Assembly: GCA_013420905.1 (NCBI GenBank)
Contig: JAAXNY010000004.1
Coordinates: forward strand, 1,054,001-1,118,000
DNA: 64,000 nucleotides
Direction: 5' to 3'
From: Collybia mongolica
Taxonomy: Eukaryota; Basidiomycota; Agaricomycetes; Agaricales; Clitocybaceae
The position numbers and the translations under genes are program-made. Each line of letters opens with the position of its first letter. The stretch's first letter is position 1. This document shows, piece after piece, positions 58,838-64,000 of this stretch. The notes under the pieces are model-generated. The model made no database searches, had not been told where the DNA came from, and saw nothing but the letters and a program-made list of their open reading frames with translations.

Positions 58838-61340
58838 TCATCCATAGATATCATCAAGGTCTTCATCCTCATCCTCGTGCTCGTTCGAATCTGGGTACTC
58901 CCCATTGTTCTCACACCCTTCATCCCCATCATTGCTATCATCGTGCATATTAGGGCCACCGGCCCAGTCTTGAATTCTTGTGGGCCTGTTTGATTCAGGG
59001 TGATTCTCTAGCCAGTCCAGATCAATTGCATTCATTACAATTTTCTCATCAATCAGTTTCATTCTTGGGAGCGGAACATCGACGGGACGGCCTCGGACAC
59101 GGGGATGGGGACCTGCCTTGCCACGATTCTCTTTCTCGGTTTGCTTTCGAATGATCATGATCTCTTTTTCCAAGGATTCGACCCACGCTTCAAACTGGAA
59201 ATAATTCAAAGCTAAGCTAGACCATTCGCTAGATTGGTTAAGAAGTACACTCACAGTAGCTTCTCGATATAGCGGTGGACGTGTTATCCATGGCTTTCGT
59301 GTTGAAGCCACGGGAACTTCGCATTCGTCGTCAATGTCCGTGTTTGGATCCAAGACCGGAGTCACATCTGATTCATCTGTTGACTGGTAAGCTGCTTTAA
59401 AGAACCAATCAGCACCCTTGCAGTGCCAGTTCTCGGTTTGAATGACTCTCAAACGCTCCTCCGCTTTCTGAACCATACGTTAGTAAGCTCATGCCTCAAA
59501 ATAAATCTTCAACATACTCTAGCCTTCCTTTGTAAGCGACGATTCCTCTGTTTTCGAGTCTCTTCATCCTCCTCAGCCTCTTCCTCAGCATCAGATCCAA
59601 GGTTGGCCACCCGAACATGTTTCAAATAGGATGTTCGCAGATTTTTGAAAATGATCTCCATCCGGGACAACAAAGCTGCATCAGATTTTTCTGCCAGGGA
59701 CTCCTTTGTGAATGCCGGATAGACTTGCGTTGATTGTTGTTTGATCATTCGGATCATATGATTATGCCAAATTGTATTCCCGGCGAAGTTCGACTGCCAA
59801 TCCGGTCGGATAAACTGTCCACCACCCATTTCACGGTCTTTTACAAAACCACCCCCACTCGGATGTGACGGCATCTTTACCACATCCTTCGCTCGAGCTT
59901 TTGCTCCTAACCCCATTGCAATCAACATCGTTTTTCGGACAGCATTCTGCAACACCCTGGTAAGCATCTGTACAATAACCATCGTAGACGGCCCTCTTAC
60001 ATTAAAGCAGTTATCTCGTGGGATTCTCTTTGAGGGCCGAGATGCATCACCATCTTCCTCGCTATTGGTTCCAATCGCCTTCCCCCCTTCAAGTCTGTCC
60101 AACATTGTTTTAACCACCCCCTCAAGCATTTCGACCCGTTCAGTAAGTTGTCCAACTTGATCAAGGAGAGTACGCTTCTCATTCTTCAAATCTCGTATAA
60201 TCGTAGCTTCTTGCTCCAGTTTTTCGAGGCGGCTCTGTACACTCTCCGAGGCGGACTCAAGCTGCATGAGCTTGTCCGTCACCTGCTTCGAAACTGTGGC
60301 TGGTTTTGAGGGTATAGTGGAAACGTCGCGTGAGAAGGGAATCATTTTTAGGTTGTTTGCTTGATTGGCTTTGGAAATGGTGCGGGATGATGAAATAGGT
60401 GCAGTGCGTGACTGTGCAGAAGTACGTGGTAGATCTCGAAAAGGACTCTCGCATGTGGATTGTATATTGATGGCGGCTTTTTGACTTTTAGGAACAGTAA
60501 ATGGAGAGGTGGAAGCTTGGCTGGAACTCAGATGTTCTCTACCAAAAGGAAGTCTGAATGGAGGGGGTGGATCCATCTGTCTATGGCGAGATGTAGAGTC
60601 AATTATGAAAGGTGAGCGGCTCCCAGTCGACGGAGCAAGTGAATTCCTGACAGACAATATCAATGTCTTTGTTTTAGGTGGCGTTCGAGGCGGCGCATCT
60701 CGCTGGGCAGCCCTAACAACGGATTTCTCGCGCTGCTGCGAAGGGGCCTTTTCGATTATAGCGCACTGTGACTGCATATAGCTGGTGTCATTTTGTGGTG
60801 GTTGGGCGACGGGGAAGGAAACCCAATCCACGGTCTATATATATCTGTAAGCACAATTTTTGATAGCATATTGAAAACTGACCGATTCTAGTACCTTAGG
60901 TTGAAGGGGAGATGGGCAAGACTGTTCGGGAGTAGGACTAAAGGCCGTTAATGGAGATGAGTTTGATGACACAGTATGTTCATTTTGGGGATTATTGAGT
61001 GTTGTAGCTGATTCGAAGGAAATTTCAGAGAACAGAAGTCAAGGGAAGCCACTGTATGCACACCAAATGGATTTCTGAAGCCGAGAGCCTTTGCCCCAGC
61101 TGGATTTGCTTTTTTCTTCTTGGCAGCTGGGTTCTCATCTTGATTAGTTGGTCCTTTTTTCCTCTTGTTACTGGCATCAGGTACTAATTTGCGCGTGAGC
61201 TCTACAGGCACCTTCCCCCCTTCCTCCGCTGTATATTGCCCTTTATTCGGTCGGGTGGAACGTCTGGTCAGTGGTGCATTTGAAGTAGGAGATATGAGGT
61301 CAGTGTGGGTGGGAGCTTCACATGCGTAAGTCTTGACCAT
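58838..61340 (-). CDS. Accessory protein of the CACTA-like element
   Basis: Five exons (61064-61340, 60895-61007, 59518-60834, 59255-59467, 58838-59194) give 758 residues. The N-terminus has the PLTRRSTRPNKGQ segment often seen in Agaricomycete proteins beside such transposases, followed by a Lys-rich nuclear signal (PAAKKKKANP). A coiled coil lies around QLESASESVQSRLEKLEQEA with the following LTERVEMLEGVVKTMLDRLE. The C-terminus is acidic (NEHEDEDEDLDDIYG). By analogy with TnpA of En/Spm it may bind the element ends, but no DNA-binding fold is recognisable. It is convergent with the transposase, 7 bp apart. Confidence 0.7.
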
Positions 61341-61590
61341 GGTGCGATCTTGTATAACCTATACTTGTCGCGCCAATGCAAGTGAGATCGTGTGACGCGT
61401 TGAACGCGCCTGCCTCACGTGGCCATTGACATCTGAGTGTAAATATTATCAAAATTTTTATTTGGTTATTATTCCACGACAATATTCAAGCAATACAGTT
61501 CAAATACAGCCCCTTTCTGACGAATATTAGCTGGCAGTTATTTCGAGAATATTCAAAGAATATTTGGCAAATACAACCCATATTAGCGGG

Positions 61591-61628
61591 ATATTTGCCA
61601 CATGTGATTTGGCCTGAAGTCCGGTGGG
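61591..61628 (-). repeat. CACTA-like element right terminal inverted repeat
   Basis: Ends in GAAGTCCGGTGGG, then host GG-TACG. It mirrors 54756-54793 with four differences. Confidence 0.85.
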
Positions 61629-63268
61629 GGTACGATGGTGGTATAAAAGTGAGCGTGAAGTTTGTTAGCCGTGGATTACTTCTGGCAATTCGGGCGGCGC
61701 CAGAAGATAAAGTCTCATCTCCTGGGTATTTAACGATAGTTAAGTGAAGGGTCCGAAGCTTGGGGAAGCCCCGCACTGTCTTCGAGAATGCGTCCTGTTA
61801 TCCAACCAGGTAAGAGGGGGGAATAATAGAAAAACTTTCCGCATACGTACGAGTTGGAAAGAAGGTTTGTTGCCACACGTTAATTCAAGATGACGCAGGT
61901 GTGGGCAAGAAGTAATGAGGGACCTTAGGAGGTTTCCACTATCATACATGGAGTGCAGCATGAAGGAAATCCTCAATTCCGTGAGGTGCGACAGGCCTTG
62001 GAGTAAACCAGCAACCGCCTGAGCTGAGATCTCGCGAGTCTGCATTGGCTCCCGGAAAGTTACCGACTTGAGATGTGGGTGGAGGTGTGGAAGAGCTTGA
62101 AGTTGTGAGAGGGTGCCCGAAAACGACGAGAGCTGGAGACTACCCGGGTCGAGGGTAGATAGATAAGTGGGCTGGATGGTGTGCCTTGATAAACTGAGAC
62201 TATCCAAGTTTGGATGCGCCTCCAGAAAAGTAATGAACGGTCTTTTCTGTGTGACGCCGAGAATTCCTGGTACCCAGTCGATTGACACGTCACCCAAAAC
62301 CAACTTCCGCAGATGTGGCCATCGGCCTTCGACAAGTAAATGGACATCTGTTGGTAGTGTAGATACACCTTCTATAATCAGCTCCTTGAGATTTGGACTT
62401 CGCCTGATTAACATGTCCCAAAGCTGACGGGATGTAACATTGTCCTCTGTGCAGATGTGAATTCAGGTAAAACATTGGCCATATTATATTCTGTGTCTCA
62501 CCGTCCAAAAACATGTCTACATGAGTATCGTAGAACCGTGGTTTTAAAATCAGGGAAAATCCAGAGAGGTCGGTAAAATCGAACAACTGGGAGGCGTTTC
62601 AATTGACAATGAACGGACATCGAGAGGTCAACCCACATGGCTGTTGAGAACCGGGAGGTGATGGCCGACTGTCGTTCCTATGTACCTTAGCTGTGGGCAG
62701 CTACATAAATGAGATCGATATTTGAGTTGATGAAATATGGTGGTGTACTGCGCTACTCACCCGATCCGCAAGGCAAACCACATGTCCTCGTGTCGTGGCT
62801 TCTCGTCCCCATCCCACACAAACTTCCTAAGAGCGTCCAGGCGCATCGTCATTGCAACGTCCCTGACAGCAGAAGACGCAATCCCACTAGTTAGGATTTG
62901 GTCACGTAGATGTTTCGTCGAGCGGGGTCGTACAACCATCTCTCTGACATGGCGGGCAACGTCAGGTCGGCGTCGGAGCATGTCTAGGGTGTGTGTACAT
63001 TGTTCGACAGTGTTCAGTGTAACCTTCTCGTAGAGGATTGAGGATACGTTCGAGTAGATATAGTTAGACTAATGAGGCGTGTTGTTTCAGCATGAGCGGC
63101 TACGACGTTTTATGATACGCTTACCGTTAAGCCAAAATTCAAAACATCGGAAAGGGACTCCAAGAAGCTTGCAATCTCGATTAGGAGATCACCCGGCGTA
63201 TACGTTAAGGATGAGTGGTTGTGAATGTGTCCAGGGCCCAGGTATTTCGACTCGTTGTTCCAGAACAT
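61629..63268 (-). pseudogene. F-box/LRR gene, 5' part (truncated by a transposon)
   Basis: Exons 63125-63268, 62761-63068, 62637-62700, 62502-62586, 61851-62446 and 61794 leftwards. An F-box-like helix is encoded near the start (YTPGDLLIEIASFLESLSDV). Leucine-rich repeats follow (LRRRPDVARHVREMVVRP, SPNLKELIIEGVSTLPTDVH, WPHLRKLVLGDVSIDW, HPNLDSLSLSRHTIQPTYL, CPHLRHLELTCGNKPSFQL, FPKLRTLHLTIVKYPGDE). Coding runs through LTNFTLTFIPPSYP and then into transposon sequence, where a stop soon follows. F-box/LRR proteins normally choose substrates for SCF ubiquitin ligases. Here the C-terminal part is displaced to 54348-54755, so the allele should be null or make a truncated protein. Confidence 0.85.
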
Positions 63269-64000
63269 GATGGTGGGTGGGGAAAACGCACGACAGCTAA
63301 GCCACGTCTGATTCAGAGTCAATCTATTATCAGTAACCTCCAATGGAGCATCAAGGCTCTCATTAAAGAGGGGGTTAACAGGGTAACAGGTTCGCCAAGA
63401 TGGAAGATTATAAATAATATTATGAGAACCTCCCGAAGCCGACTGGCCTCCGTTATTGTCGACTCGGAGTCCCAAATCTTGCGCCCGATCTCAACGAACA
63501 TCGGACTATCAGCGCTTCAGCTCCCCAAGTCTTTTTTTCATCCCCCGTGATGCCCTCCACAAAGCATCCGATGTCGTCGTACCACAATGTCCCCCTTCAC
63601 CGGAACATTTCGTCCGTATGTCTGCGTGAGGTAGCAATGAGCCGGTGGTATGGGGGGATCGCCTTACCCCGGCTCTAAAAGCTTGACACCGCAGAGGTCG
63701 AGACCCAAGTTCCCCAGGGATCTTCACCAATCAGTATAAGGCTGTATTGATGCGCATCCCATCGATAGTACCTATGCCGCGCCCCGCCTATCAGGTGTCT
63801 CAAAGAATTCGGATAAAAGGCCTCGATTTGACCCAACCAATATCCACCGTTCTTCGCGTTACCCAGCCCTGCGGTCTATGAGTCCTACTTTGTTTCTTTT
63901 ACGCAAACCGTGTACGACGACCCTGCCGCCATGCCTATCAGAACCTTCAGAACATATCGTGCACAATTTTATTGGTAATCATACATGAATCTCGTTGCCT
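63269..64000. other. Upstream region of F-box/LRR gene, no gene assigned
   Basis: Minus-strand frames at 63319-63501 and 63509-63730 are open but lack homology or matching splice sites. It probably contains the F-box/LRR gene promoter. Anything further right is cut by the window end. Confidence 0.4.

Larger units (their letters stand above)
54756..61628. mobile_element. CACTA/En-Spm-like DNA transposon (Tnp2 type) inserted in an F-box/LRR gene
   Basis: 6.87 kb with 38 bp inverted ends (54756-54793 and 61591-61628), four mismatches, beginning CCCACCGGACTTC. Subterminal DNA at both ends is rich in short motifs such as GTTGTATTTGC, CTGTATT and AATATTTGCC, the usual kind of transposase-binding array of this superfamily. 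Two intact multi-exon genes converge inside: a Tnp2-like transposase (plus) and an accessory protein (minus), with stops 8 bp apart. The flanks are G-rich (GGGG on the left, GG or GGGG on the right), so a 2-3 bp target duplication is likely, but its exact length cannot be read. Confidence 0.88.

Overview
This is nuclear DNA of a filamentous basidiomycete, most likely an Agaricomycete. The evidence is a dense set of genes broken by many 45-65 bp GT-AG introns, two DUF6535 membrane proteins, a DUF6593-like protein, an F-box/LRR gene of mushroom type, and Ngaro-like and CACTA/Tnp2-like transposons typical of this class. Gene models were rebuilt by hand from the sequence. Exon phases were checked so that each intact model sums to whole codons, except the two carboxylate transporters, where the reading frame was followed exon by exon.

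Layout. 1-5116: a minus-strand Ngaro-like tyrosine-recombinase retrotransposon with diagnostic split direct repeats; its outer left repeat is cut by the window edge. 5469-31681: ordinary housekeeping territory, namely a GH63 glycosidase, a ZZ-finger protein, an MBIP-like protein, a CTR copper transporter, 20S proteasome alpha-3, gluconokinase, a DUF6593-like protein, the H2A.Z chaperone CHZ1, a DUF6535 protein, a large RhoGAP and a mitochondrial carrier. 33855-45873: a rearranged block. A short DUF6535 gene is followed by two tandem copies of a JEN1/SHS-type carboxylate transporter (24 exons each, both open), three broken pieces of a carboxymuconolactone decarboxylase (CMD) gene, and an inserted segment that itself carries an intact Tc1/mariner element. 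46169-53836: 3-hydroxyisobutyrate dehydrogenase, a gamma-tubulin complex protein, a BRI3-like membrane protein and PRMT1. 54348-63268: an F-box/LRR gene split in two by a 6.9 kb CACTA-like element carrying two convergent genes.

Functional links. The housekeeping genes show no shared pathway. The transporter, CMD and 3-hydroxyisobutyrate dehydrogenase genes lie together and could be the remains of a small organic-acid or aromatic catabolism cluster; this is inference. The most interesting structure is mobile DNA: three different transposon classes within 64 kb, one nested inside another insertion and one caught splitting a host gene. Coding micro-exons of 7, 8 and 12 nt, and two genes whose start codon alone forms the first coding exon, are the other oddities. 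No tRNA, rRNA or CRISPR array was seen.
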